A DNA stretch of 32,799 bases from assembly GCA_011773355.1 (NCBI GenBank), contig WVXT01000031.1, positions 3,672 through 36,470 on the forward strand, in the 5' to 3' direction. Shown here piece after piece: positions 16,761 to 25,018 of the stretch. The first letter of the stretch is position 1. Each line of letters starts with the position of its first letter. Both the position numbers and the translations under genes were made by a program. This DNA comes from a bacterium. Lineage in GTDB: Bacteria; UBA6262; WVXT01. Below the pieces are notes generated by a model. It searched no databases. It was not told the DNA's origin and was given only the letters and a program-made list of their open reading frames with translations.

Positions 16761-17650
16761 GAAAGCGAAACCTACGAAATAGAATTGTTCCTATGAGGTT
16801 TTCAATCGAAAAATACTTGAAAGAAAAAAGAACTGCTATTGATTCTACTTTAAATAGGCTCCTTCATTCTCCCAGGAAGTATCCACCAATAATCCATCAG
16901 GCTATGCGCTATGCTGTCTTTGGAAAGGGAAAACGCCTGAGACCTATCCTGCTTATTGCTGCAGCAGAAGCATGTGGAGGAAAAGCTTCTGATGTCCTGC
17001 CCGCTGCCTGCGCCATAGAAATGATCCATACTTATTCTCTTATTCACGATGACCTCCCGGCGATTGACGACGATGACTATCGCCGAGGCAAATTATCTTG
17101 CCACAGGAAATTTGGAGAAGCTATGGCTATTTTGGCTGGAGATGCATTGTTGACTAGAGCCTTTGAAGTTTTATCGCAAATGAAAGCCTCTAAAAATGGA
17201 GCGTTGCAGGCAGAGGTGATTTCCCATGTCGCTCGAGCCATAGGAACAGAGGGGATGCTGGGAGGGCAGGTGGAGGATATTCGATTTCTCAGTTCGCCAG
17301 GGCAAGCACAAAGGAAAAAGAGAGTAGCTTACATCCACTCCCACAAGACCGGTGCTCTAATTAACGTAGCGTTAAAAGTGGGAGCGATATTAGTGGGTGC
17401 TTCTCGTGGAGAATTGAAAGCGCTGGATAAATATGGCACAAGTTTTGGATTAGCGTTTCAAATTACTGACGATATTCTGGATAAGAAAGAAAAGCGAGAG
17501 ATAACCTATCCTCGAATTTATGGCTTGAAAGGTTCCAGGGAAAAGGTGAAGAGCCTGGTTAGAAATGCCAAAACAGAGTTGAACATATTTGGCCAAAAAG
17601 GAAGACTCCTTAAAGAATTAATTGATTATTTTGTCCAATCCAGAATATAA
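16757..17650 (+). CDS. ispA: Short-chain polyprenyl diphosphate synthase (farnesyl/geranyl type)
   Basis: A 297-residue trans-prenyltransferase. The first Asp-rich motif HDDLPAIDDDDYRRG and the second ITDDILD are present, with GKGKRLRP and GGQVEDI. The two-residue insertion in the first motif and the following CHRKFGEAMAILAGDALLTRAFE match bacterial IspA. These enzymes condense IPP with allylic diphosphates to give FPP (or GGPP). TTG 16757 overlaps xseB and has a purine-rich stretch upstream. ATG 16793 is an alternative that removes 12 basic residues but has no ribosome-binding site. The xseB-ispA-dxs linkage is classic, but here a LarA-type gene separates ispA from dxs. Confidence 0.92.
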   Translation: MRKRNLRNRIVPMRFSIEKYLKEKRTAIDSTLNRLLHSPRKYPPIIHQAMRYAVFGKGKRLRPILLIAAAEACGGKASDVLPAACAIEMIHTYSLIHDDLPAIDDDDYRRGKLSCHRKFGEAMAILAGDALLTRAFEVLSQMKASKNGALQAEVISHVARAIGTEGMLGGQVEDIRFLSSPGQAQRKKRVAYIHSHKTGALINVALKVGAILVGASRGELKALDKYGTSFGLAFQITDDILDKKEKREITYPRIYGLKGSREKVKSLVRNAKTELNIFGQKGRLLKELIDYFVQSRI

Positions 17651-17667
17651 TATAGAATAATAGCCTA

Positions 17668-17723
17668 GTAGTCGCTCCTATTCATGGCAGCGTTCGAATT
17701 GGCAGCCTGAAGGTGGCGACTAC
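17668..17723. repeat. 56-bp inverted-repeat element
   Basis: GTAGTCGC (17668-17675) and GCGACTAC (17716-17723) form perfect 8-base ends. A TTCGAA palindrome lies near the centre, and two GGCAGC direct repeats lie inside. It sits 17 bases after the ispA stop. The longest frame of the next gene starts (GTG 17713) inside its right arm, which argues for a later true start. Confidence 0.7.
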
Positions 17724-17751
17724 ATTCATGGGAGTGTTTTTTGAGGGATTT

Positions 17752-19032
17752 ATGGAAGAAGTAAATATAAAATTATCATATGGAAGAAAAGGTTTAGATA
17801 TCACCCTTCCGGAAGAAGGCCTTACGATTATTGAACCGGAATTCGTGCCGGGGCTTTCTGACGAGAGAAAAGCTTTCATAGATTCCTTAGACCACCCCAT
17901 AGGAAGTCCGCCACTCAAGGAATTGATTAAAGCCAAAGATACTGTAGCTATTGTCTTTTCGGATATAACCAGACCTGTACCTAATAGAAAGATTATTCCC
18001 TGGCTTTTAGAAGTATTAAGTGGTGTCAGCAAAGATAGAATAATTTTGATCAATGCCACGGGAATGCATCGCGCCAATACAACCGAAGAACTTGCGGAGA
18101 TGCTGGGTGAAAAAGTTGTTAGAAATTATAGAATTATTAACCATGATGCCCAGAAGGAAGAGGAAATGGTCTATCTGGGAAAAACAAAAGCCGGAGGGGA
18201 TATATGGGTAAATGGTAATTATATTCGAGCTGATGTTAAAATTCTGACTGGATTTATCGAACCCCACTTCTTCGCCGGATTTTCCGGAGGCCCGAAATCA
18301 GTACTTCCTGGTATCTGTGGTGAACAGACGATAATGCATAATCATGGCGCCAATATGTTGAACAATCCAAAGGCAGACTGGGGAATTACCCGGGGAAATC
18401 CTCTCTGGGAAGAGATTCGAGAAGTAGCTCTTATGACTGGACCCACTTTCATAATAAATGTTACATTGAATAAGGAAAAGGAGATAAGCGGTGTCTTCTC
18501 GGGAAATATGGATTCTGCACATCAGAAGGGCGTGGAATTCGCCCGGAAGAGCGCGATGCGCGCTGTACCTCATCTATTCGATTTAGTCATTACCACCAAT
18601 AGCGGTTATCCCCTCGATTTAAATCTATACCAGACAGTAAAAGGAATGTCTGCGGCAAGCCAGATTGTAAAGAAAGGCGGAGCAATTATCTGCGTGTCCG
18701 AATGCTCAGATGGCATTCCCGAACATGGCAATTATCGCCGTATTCTCCAGATGGGCAAGAATCCAGCGGAGATACTGAAGATAGTCTCATCTCCCGGGTT
18801 TTCTATGTTTGATCAGTGGGAAGCCCAGATACAGGCTGAGATTCAGACTAAGGCACGAGTCTATCTATATTCGGAGCTTCCAGAAAAAGAAGTAGTATCC
18901 TGCCACCTTGAGCCCATCAAGAACATAGAAGACACAGTGGCAAGAATAAAAAAAGAGCTGGGGAATAGTCCCAGAATAGCAGTTCTCCCGGAAGGACCTA
19001 TGACCATTCCTTACCTGAGTCAGATTTCTTAG
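17752..19032 (+). CDS. LarA-family nickel-dependent racemase/epimerase homologue (DUF2088)
   Basis: A 426-residue protein. All key LarA residues appear, with a constant offset of two from L. plantarum LarA: His106 (TGMHR), His172 (EPHFFAGFSGG), Lys182 (GGPKS, the cofactor-bound Lys) and His198 (MHNH). In LarA these hold the nickel-pincer nucleotide and act in hydride transfer that racemises lactate. Family members act on other 2-hydroxy acids, so the substrate is open. ATG 17752 is chosen because GAGGG lies just upstream; the longer frame starts in a repeat. No larB, larC or larE is nearby. The gene separates ispA from dxs, ends 22 bases before dxs, and is preceded by an inverted repeat. This is consistent with an insertion into an older operon. 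Confidence 0.88.
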   Translation: MEEVNIKLSYGRKGLDITLPEEGLTIIEPEFVPGLSDERKAFIDSLDHPIGSPPLKELIKAKDTVAIVFSDITRPVPNRKIIPWLLEVLSGVSKDRIILINATGMHRANTTEELAEMLGEKVVRNYRIINHDAQKEEEMVYLGKTKAGGDIWVNGNYIRADVKILTGFIEPHFFAGFSGGPKSVLPGICGEQTIMHNHGANMLNNPKADWGITRGNPLWEEIREVALMTGPTFIINVTLNKEKEISGVFSGNMDSAHQKGVEFARKSAMRAVPHLFDLVITTNSGYPLDLNLYQTVKGMSAASQIVKKGGAIICVSECSDGIPEHGNYRRILQMGKNPAEILKIVSSPGFSMFDQWEAQIQAEIQTKARVYLYSELPEKEVVSCHLEPIKNIEDTVARIKKELGNSPRIAVLPEGPMTIPYLSQIS

Positions 19033-19054
19033 AATCTTGGAGGATACAGAAAAT

Positions 19055-20905
19055 ATGGCAGTCCTGGAATTGATTGACCGACCAAGTGATCTCAGGCTGA
19101 TCAGGAAAAAATTACTCCCACAACTTGCGCAAGAGATCAGAGAGAAAATAGTTAAGGTGACATCCCAGAAAGGAGGCCATCTTGCCAGTAGTCTGGGGAC
19201 GGTCGAATTGACCATAGCTTTACACTATGTATTTGACTGCCCGCATGATAGGATTATTTGGGATGTTGGTCATCAGGCCTATGCCCATAAGATTATAACA
19301 GGCAGGAGGGACAGTTTTTCTACTCTACGCCAGCACGGAGGAATAAGTGGTTTTCCTGCTCCCGATGAGAGTGAATATGACGCCTTTGGCGTGGGACACA
19401 GCTCTACTGCAATCTCAGCGGCTCTGGGAATGGCCTGCGGCCGCGATTTATCCGGCAATAATAACTGCAAGGTGGTAGCGGTGATAGGAGATGGTTCGAT
19501 GACCGGAGGAATGGCTTTCGAAGCTCTCAATAATGCCGGGCACCTTGGTAAAGACCTTCTGGTAATTCTAAATGACAATGAGATGTTCATTTCCCACAGG
19601 GTGGGCGCCCTAGCAGGGTATCTGACAAAATTGATGACTTTAGGTCTGGTTAAGAAACTGGAGAGGAAAGTAAAAAAGTTTTTGACCAGAGTCTCCTTCT
19701 GGGGCGTTGCAATTCTCAGAGTAGCTCGGCGATTTAAAGTACTCCTCTTTCCCGGGATGCTTTTTGAGGAAATGGGTTTTTCTTATCTGGGCCCTATCGA
19801 TGGACATAATGTTCACTATTTAATCGAAATTTTTCAGAAAGTGAAAGATATGAAAGGTCCGGTCCTGATTCACGTAGTTACCAAAAAAGGTAAAGGATAT
19901 CAGCCGGCGGAGCGAGAACCCATAAAGTTTCACGGGACATCGCCATTTAATATTTTGACTGGAGAGATGGAAAAAAGTAAAATACCTTCATATACAAAAG
20001 TCTTTGGTCGCACTCTCATAGACTTGGCTAAATTGAATGAAAAGATTATTGCCATTACTGCGGCAATGCCTCAGGGTACAGGGTTGGACGAATTTGAAAA
20101 GGAGTTTCCCAGGAGATACTTCGATGTGGGAATTGCTGAACAACATGCGGTTACTTTTGCCGCAGGGTTGGCTAAAGCCGGGTACAAGCCTGTTTGTGCC
20201 ATATATTCCACGTTTCTTCAAAGAGCATTTGACCAGATAATAGATGATGTTTGTCTGCAGAACCTCCCGGTAGTCTTTGCTATAGATAGAGCCGGTATAG
20301 TAGGTGAAGATGGACCAACTCATCAGGGAACGTTTGACCTTTCGTATCTTAGATTAATTCCCAATATGGTGGTAATGGCCCCCAAGGATGAGAATGAGTT
20401 AGTGCACATGCTCAATAGTGCTCTCTCATGGAATTTTCCCTGTGCCATTCGCTTTCCTCGAGGAGAAGGCATCGGGGTTAAATTGGACAGGCAATATAAA
20501 GTACTTCCCCTGGGAAAGGCAGAGGTGCTTGCAGAGGGGAATGACGTAGCTATGCTGGCGATAGGGAATACTGTCCACCCTTGTCTGTTAGCTCAGCAGA
20601 GACTGGAAGCAGAAGAAATAAAAGCAACTTTAGTTAATATGAGATTTGTTAAACCTCTGGATGAGGAGCTAATAAATAAGATAATCAAGAAAGTTCATAA
20701 AATTGTCACTGTAGAGGAGAACACCCTTTCCGGAGGTTTCGGCTCCGGTATCAAGGATTTACTGGCGACTGATAATGTGCGTATTTTAAGTATTGGACTT
20801 CCCGATAGGTTTATTGAACATGGTAGTAGGGAAAAATTAAGAGAGAAGTATGGACTGACCGCCGGCAAGATTGCCCAGAGCGTCAGTGAATTCATAAAGG
20901 GATGA
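19055..20905 (+). CDS. dxs: 1-deoxy-D-xylulose-5-phosphate synthase
   Basis: A 616-residue thiamine-diphosphate enzyme that joins pyruvate and glyceraldehyde 3-phosphate in the first step of the MEP isoprenoid pathway. It shows GGHLASSLGTVELTIALHY and WDVGHQAYAHKI at the N-terminus, the TPP motif GDGSMTGGMAFEALNNAG...NDNE, DGHN, the pyrimidine-domain DVGIAEQHAVTFAAGLA, and DRAGIVGEDGPTHQGTFDLSYLR. NDNEMFIS replaces the more usual NDNxMSIS. ATG 19055 is preferred over TTG 19037, because the TTG overlaps the GGAGG (19039-19043) that would serve the ATG. The stop codon lies inside the left arm of repeat element A copy 2. Confidence 0.96.
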   Translation: MAVLELIDRPSDLRLIRKKLLPQLAQEIREKIVKVTSQKGGHLASSLGTVELTIALHYVFDCPHDRIIWDVGHQAYAHKIITGRRDSFSTLRQHGGISGFPAPDESEYDAFGVGHSSTAISAALGMACGRDLSGNNNCKVVAVIGDGSMTGGMAFEALNNAGHLGKDLLVILNDNEMFISHRVGALAGYLTKLMTLGLVKKLERKVKKFLTRVSFWGVAILRVARRFKVLLFPGMLFEEMGFSYLGPIDGHNVHYLIEIFQKVKDMKGPVLIHVVTKKGKGYQPAEREPIKFHGTSPFNILTGEMEKSKIPSYTKVFGRTLIDLAKLNEKIIAITAAMPQGTGLDEFEKEFPRRYFDVGIAEQHAVTFAAGLAKAGYKPVCAIYSTFLQRAFDQIIDDVCLQNLPVVFAIDRAGIVGEDGPTHQGTFDLSYLRLIPNMVVMAPKDENELVHMLNSALSWNFPCAIRFPRGEGIGVKLDRQYKVLPLGKAEVLAEGNDVAMLAIGNTVHPCLLAQQRLEAEEIKATLVNMRFVKPLDEELINKIIKKVHKIVTVEENTLSGGFGSGIKDLLATDNVRILSIGLPDRFIEHGSREKLREKYGLTAGKIAQSVSEFIKG

Positions 20906-21003
20906 AGGGATAGTTATCGGAGTCGCTCGGCTAGAGCCTCACTCTAAAATCCGTCCCGATGCATCGGGACCGATTTGAAGCTCCTGCAACTATCCCTTCA
21001 TCC
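20900..21003. repeat. Palindromic element A, copy 2
   Basis: 104 bp. The left terminal repeat GGATGAAGGGATAGTT contains the dxs stop codon (20903-20905), and the right arm AACTATCCCTTCATCC is perfectly complementary. The small hairpin is GGCTAGAGCC (20929-20938), where copy 1 has GGTTAGAACC, so the two changed positions keep the pair. The central palindrome (20947-20976) has one mismatch compared with copy 1. The element fills almost the whole dxs-tlyA gap. Confidence 0.9.
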
Positions 21004-21018
21004 ATAGACACGGATACT

Positions 21019-21771
21019 GTGAAAATAAAAAAGAGAAAAGAGAGATTGGATAAGCTTCTCGTGGAAAGAGGTCTGGCGTCGAGCCGCGAGAAAGCAAAGA
21101 GATTGATAATGGCTGGCTGTGTGTGGGTGGGGGAGCGAAGAGTTACTAAGGTAGGTGCTGAGTTCCCTGCCGACATGGAGGTAGAAGTAAAAGAATCTCC
21201 TTTACGAAAATATGTCTCCCGGGGAGGATTGAAGCTAGAAGCAGCCATAAAGGATTTCGGGCTTAGCATTAAAGGAAAAGTCTGTCTTGACGTTGGCGCA
21301 TCAACGGGAGGGTTTACGGATTGTCTTCTCCAGAATGGGGCGAAAAAGGTTTACGCCCTGGATGTAGGTTATGGCCAGCTTGATTGGAAATTGCGGAACG
21401 ACCCCAGGGTGGTCACCATTGAGAAAACGAACATAAGATACTTTAACGGAAAAGAGATTAAAAACCCGGTCGATTTGGCTACTATCGATGTCTCTTTTAT
21501 TTCCCTGGATAAAGTCTTGCCGAAGGTTAAGGAGTTAATTGGGAAAAAGGGCGAGATAGTCTCTTTAATTAAGCCACAATTTGAAGCAGGGAGAGAAAAA
21601 GTACAGAGAGGTGGTGTGGTTAAGGACAAAAAGGTTCACCAGGAAGTTATCGATAAAATAAAAATTCTATCTGGAGAGTTGGGATTAGAAGTAAAAGGAT
21701 TGACTACTTCGCCAATCAAAGGTCCTTCGGGGAATATTGAGTATTTTATCTACTTAAGGAAAAAAGAGTAG
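21019..21771 (+). CDS. tlyA: TlyA-family rRNA (cytidine-2'-O)-methyltransferase / hemolysin A homologue
   Basis: A 250-residue protein with an N-terminal S4 RNA-binding domain (RLDKLLVERGLASSREKAKRLI) and an FtsJ-like Rossmann methyltransferase domain with the SAM motif CLDVGASTGGFTDCLL, followed by ALDVGYGQLDWKLR and SLIKPQFE. TlyA of mycobacteria methylates 16S and 23S rRNA. GTG 21019 gives the standard start (MKIKKRKERLDKLL). The longer frame to ATG 20959 runs through repeat element A and is not credible. No Shine-Dalgarno is visible before the GTG; the repeat ends 15 bases upstream. dxs-tlyA linkage is common in bacteria. Confidence 0.92.
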   Translation: MKIKKRKERLDKLLVERGLASSREKAKRLIMAGCVWVGERRVTKVGAEFPADMEVEVKESPLRKYVSRGGLKLEAAIKDFGLSIKGKVCLDVGASTGGFTDCLLQNGAKKVYALDVGYGQLDWKLRNDPRVVTIEKTNIRYFNGKEIKNPVDLATIDVSFISLDKVLPKVKELIGKKGEIVSLIKPQFEAGREKVQRGGVVKDKKVHQEVIDKIKILSGELGLEVKGLTTSPIKGPSGNIEYFIYLRKKE

Positions 21772-21815
21772 ACAAAACAGAATCAAGAAGTAAGGCTATT
21801 AAGGGCGCATTAAGC

Positions 21816-24278
21816 ATGGAGAAAATCTATAATTTTAAAAAGATTGAAAAGAAATGGCAGAAGAAATGGGAAAAGCGTGGAACTTTTAAAATCTCTGAAC
21901 ACGGGGGAAAGAAAAAATTCTATCTTTTGGAGATGTTCCCTTATCCTTCGGGAGAGCTGCACATGGGACACATGCGCAATTATGCTATTGGCGATACCGT
22001 GGCCCGCTTCCTCAGAATGAGAGGGCTTAATGTCCTTTATCCTATGGGTTATGATGCACTGGGATTGCCAGCAGAGAACGCTGCAATAGAGAAAAAGATT
22101 CACCCTTCTTCCTGGACGAATAGATGTATTGATATGATGAAAGAGCAGCAAAAGAAAATGGGATTGAGTTACGATTGGGGAAGGCTGGTAATTACTGCTG
22201 ATCCAGAATATTATCGCTGGAACCAGTGGATTTTTCTTAAGTTTTATGAGAAGGGCCTCGCCTATAGGAAAAAAGCGCCTATCAATTGGTGTCCCCGGTG
22301 CGAGACAGTCCTGGCCAATGAGCAGGTGGTAAATGGAAAATGCTGGAGGTGCGAGGCTTTTGTTGAGATTAAAAGCCTGGAGCAATGGTTCTTTAAAATC
22401 ACCGAGTATGTTGAGGAACTTCTGGAAGATTTAAAAAAACTGAAGGACTGGCCAGATAGGGTCAGACTTATGCAGGAGAACTGGATTGGCAAAAGTTACG
22501 GAACGCTGGTCAATTTCAGATTGAAGGATTCTGACGGTCTGATTCCAGTATTTACCACTCGACCGGATACCCTTTACGGCGCCACTTTTATGACCTTCGC
22601 TCCCGAACATCCCAGGGTTCTAGAGTTTATCGCTGGAACAGAATATGAAAAGAAGGTAAAAGAATTTATCAATAGGGTCGTAATTGAAGATAGATTCACT
22701 CGCACGGGAGAGAACAAAGAAAAAGAAGGGATGTTTATTGGCAGGTATGCGATAAATCCTTTAAATGGGAATGAGATTCCCATCTATGTAGCCAACTTCG
22801 TGTTGATGGAGTACGGGACAGGAGCAATAATGGCTGTGCCAGCTCACGACCAGAGAGATTTCGAGTTCGCTAAAAAGTACGATATCCCCGTAAAACAGGT
22901 AATCGTTCCTTCTCCAGAGGGAACTTCTACAGGGAAAGATATGAAAGAAGCTTACGAAGGTGAAGGAATTATGGTCAATTCAGCCCAGTTTGACGGTCTC
23001 TCTTCCCCACAGGGAAGGGAAAAGATTACGCAATATCTGGCCCAGAAAGGATGGGGAAGAAAGACGCTTCAATACAGATTGCGCGATTGGCTAATTTCCC
23101 GACAGAGATACTGGGGTACGCCTATTCCCATAATTTACTGTGATAAGTGCAAGATTGTGCCTGTGCCGGAAAAAGATTTACCGGTAAAACTGCCTACGAG
23201 AGTCGAGTTTACGGGAAGGGGAAATCCTTTAGCTAAAAGTAGTGAGTTCGTAAACTGTAAATGTCCCAAGTGCGGTGGTCCGGCAAGAAGAGAAACCGAT
23301 ACTATGGATACATTCGTTGATTCCTCCTGGTATTTTGCCCGTTATTGCAGCCCGCATTTTAAGAAGTTACCTTTTGACAAGAAGAAAGTTAAGTACTGGA
23401 TGCCGGTTGACCAATACATAGGAGGGATTGAACATGCGATTATGCATCTCCTATATGCCCGTTTCTTTACCAAGGCCTTGAGGGATATAGGCTTGTACAG
23501 TATCGACGAGCCTTTTACAAGACTCTTGTGTCAAGGAATGGTAGTTAAAGATGGTGCAAAGATGTCAAAATCGAAAGGGAATGTAGTTAGCGTGGATGAG
23601 ATAACTCAGAGATATGGCGCTGACACAGCGAGGTTATTCATTCTCTTTGCCTCACCTCCGGAAAAAGATTTAGAATGGAGTGATAAAGGCGTTCGTGGCT
23701 GCTACAGGTTCTTGAACAGAGTTTGGAATCTGGTTAGGGAAATAGGAAAAAAGCGTAAAGGAACCGCTCTTAAGACTTACGACCAAGAAGAAAAAAGGCT
23801 AAACAGAATTACCCACTCGGCTATTAAGAAAGTCACTGAAGACATAGAAAGTTTTCATTTTAATACTGCTATTGCCGCCATTATGGAACTTTGTAATGGA
23901 ATATATGATTACTTAAAGAAGAAAGGCACTAATTCCCACTTACGGGCAAGTATAGAAAAGTTAATACTTTTGCTATGCCCTTTTGCGCCGCATATCTGTG
24001 AAGAATTATGGGAGGTGCTGGGACATCGGGGAAGCGTGATTAAAAAATCCTGGCCAGAATATGACCAGGAAGTAATCAAAAAAGAGGAGATGCTTATTGT
24101 TATTGAAGTGAATGGCAAAGTGAGAAGCAAAGTAGAAGTTCCCGTAAATTTGGAGGAAGAAGAGATAAAGAGAAGAGCACAGATGGATGAGAGAGTTAGA
24201 AAGTATATTGATAATAAAAAAATTAAACAGATAATCTATGTCCCCAAACGGCTGGTGAATATTGTAGTAAAAGAATAA
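21816..24278 (+). CDS. leuS: Leucine--tRNA ligase
   Basis: An 820-residue class I synthetase of normal bacterial length. PYPSGELHMGHMRNY carries the HIGH-type motif (His49-His52), and KMSKS is at residues 582-586. The CP1 editing domain shows TTRPDTLYGATF and MAVPAHDQRD. Zinc-binding cysteine pairs occur in NWCPRC...CWRC and YCDKC...CKCPKC, followed by DTMDTFVDSSWYFARY. The C-terminal region (VNGKVRSKVEVP) is typical. An AAGGG lies 11-12 bases before ATG 21816, a rather long spacing. leuS-lptE-holA is also the order in enterobacteria. Confidence 0.97.
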   Translation: MEKIYNFKKIEKKWQKKWEKRGTFKISEHGGKKKFYLLEMFPYPSGELHMGHMRNYAIGDTVARFLRMRGLNVLYPMGYDALGLPAENAAIEKKIHPSSWTNRCIDMMKEQQKKMGLSYDWGRLVITADPEYYRWNQWIFLKFYEKGLAYRKKAPINWCPRCETVLANEQVVNGKCWRCEAFVEIKSLEQWFFKITEYVEELLEDLKKLKDWPDRVRLMQENWIGKSYGTLVNFRLKDSDGLIPVFTTRPDTLYGATFMTFAPEHPRVLEFIAGTEYEKKVKEFINRVVIEDRFTRTGENKEKEGMFIGRYAINPLNGNEIPIYVANFVLMEYGTGAIMAVPAHDQRDFEFAKKYDIPVKQVIVPSPEGTSTGKDMKEAYEGEGIMVNSAQFDGLSSPQGREKITQYLAQKGWGRKTLQYRLRDWLISRQRYWGTPIPIIYCDKCKIVPVPEKDLPVKLPTRVEFTGRGNPLAKSSEFVNCKCPKCGGPARRETDTMDTFVDSSWYFARYCSPHFKKLPFDKKKVKYWMPVDQYIGGIEHAIMHLLYARFFTKALRDIGLYSIDEPFTRLLCQGMVVKDGAKMSKSKGNVVSVDEITQRYGADTARLFILFASPPEKDLEWSDKGVRGCYRFLNRVWNLVREIGKKRKGTALKTYDQEEKRLNRITHSAIKKVTEDIESFHFNTAIAAIMELCNGIYDYLKKKGTNSHLRASIEKLILLLCPFAPHICEELWEVLGHRGSVIKKSWPEYDQEVIKKEEMLIVIEVNGKVRSKVEVPVNLEEEEIKRRAQMDERVRKYIDNKKIKQIIYVPKRLVNIVVKE

Positions 24279-24294
24279 AAGAGAGGAGGAATTT

Positions 24295-24861
24295 ATGAGA
24301 AAGTCTATTTTCGTTATTATTGGGTTGGGAGTGTTTCTATTATTTGGTTGTGCTTATACGCCTGTGGAAATTTTGCCTAAGCACATTAAGACAATAGCCG
24401 TGCCCACATTTATCAACAGAACCGCTCACTACGGTATTGAGTCTAAACTTACCGATGCTGTAATAGAAGAATTCATTAGAGATGGCCATCTCTCCATTGC
24501 CAAGAAGAACGAGGCTAATGCTCTATTAACTGGGGAGATTATTACTTACGTTTTAGAACCCCTCTCTTACGATGCTACAGAGGTAGTTGAGCAGTATAAA
24601 CTCTGGGTCATAGTTAATCTCTCTTTTCGAGATTTAGCTACAGGAGAGGTTCTCTGGGAAGAGAAGAGGGAGAGCATAGAAGGGAACCTTATTGGAGGAA
24701 TTGAAGGAGATGTAAGGTACTATGTAACTCCCCGAGCGGGTAGAACCGTGGAGACAGAGGAGGAAGCGCAGGAGCGCTTGGTCGTTGAACTCGCCGACCA
24801 TATTGTGCGACGCACAGTCTATGGATGGGGAAGCCAGATTGAAATCCAGAGTGGAAGATGA
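24295..24861 (+). CDS. lptE: LptE-type LPS-assembly lipoprotein
   Basis: A 188-residue lipoprotein. A short signal peptide ends in the lipobox L16-F17-G18-C19. The mature part starts with a CAYTP segment, then IKTIAVPTFINRTAHYGIESKLTDAVIEEFIRDG, the usual LptE alpha/beta pattern, and strands such as KLWVIVNLSFRDLATGEVLWEE. LptE plugs the LptD barrel and helps place LPS in the outer membrane. GAGAGGAGG precedes ATG 24295. Position between leuS and holA matches the conserved neighbourhood of lptE and raises confidence, since the sequence family is poorly conserved. Its stop codon overlaps the first bases of repeat element A copy 3. Confidence 0.85.
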   Translation: MRKSIFVIIGLGVFLLFGCAYTPVEILPKHIKTIAVPTFINRTAHYGIESKLTDAVIEEFIRDGHLSIAKKNEANALLTGEIITYVLEPLSYDATEVVEQYKLWVIVNLSFRDLATGEVLWEEKRESIEGNLIGGIEGDVRYYVTPRAGRTVETEEEAQERLVVELADHIVRRTVYGWGSQIEIQSGR

Positions 24862-24976
24862 GGATGAAGGGATAGTTATCGGAGTCGCTCGGTCAGTAAA
24901 ACCTCGCTCTAAAATCCGCCAGCGCTGGGGTGATACCTAGCGGATTTGAAGCTCCTGCAACTATCCCTTCATCCTC
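24860..24976. repeat. Palindromic element A, copy 3
   Basis: 117 bp. The terminal repeat GAGGATGAAGGGATAGTT is perfectly matched by its complement at 24959-24976. The first two bases of the element are the last two of the lptE stop codon. The core differs from copies 1 and 2: AAATCCGC (24912-) and GCGGATTT (-24947) still pair, but between them CCAGCGCTGG and GGTGATACC replace the GTCCCGAT palindrome. The side hairpin keeps GGT/ACC but has a longer loop. Confidence 0.9.
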
Positions 24977-24991
24977 AGGGTGTTGAGAGGT

Positions 24992-25018
24992 AGGGATAGT
25001 TATCGGAGTCGCTCGGTT
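24992..25018 (+). repeat. Partial copy of element A (left end only)
   Basis: The first 26 bases (AGGGATAGTTATCGGAG onward) are identical to the left part of copy 3. A 15-base linker (AGGGTGTTGAGAGGT) separates it from copy 3. The same linker and a decayed half-unit follow copy 1 at 6286-6316. Confidence 0.85.

Noticed and set aside
21810-22385. Minus-strand frame of 191 codons
   Set aside because: It lies antisense within leuS, whose frame has full synthetase motifs. The antisense protein has no recognisable pattern or ribosome-binding site.
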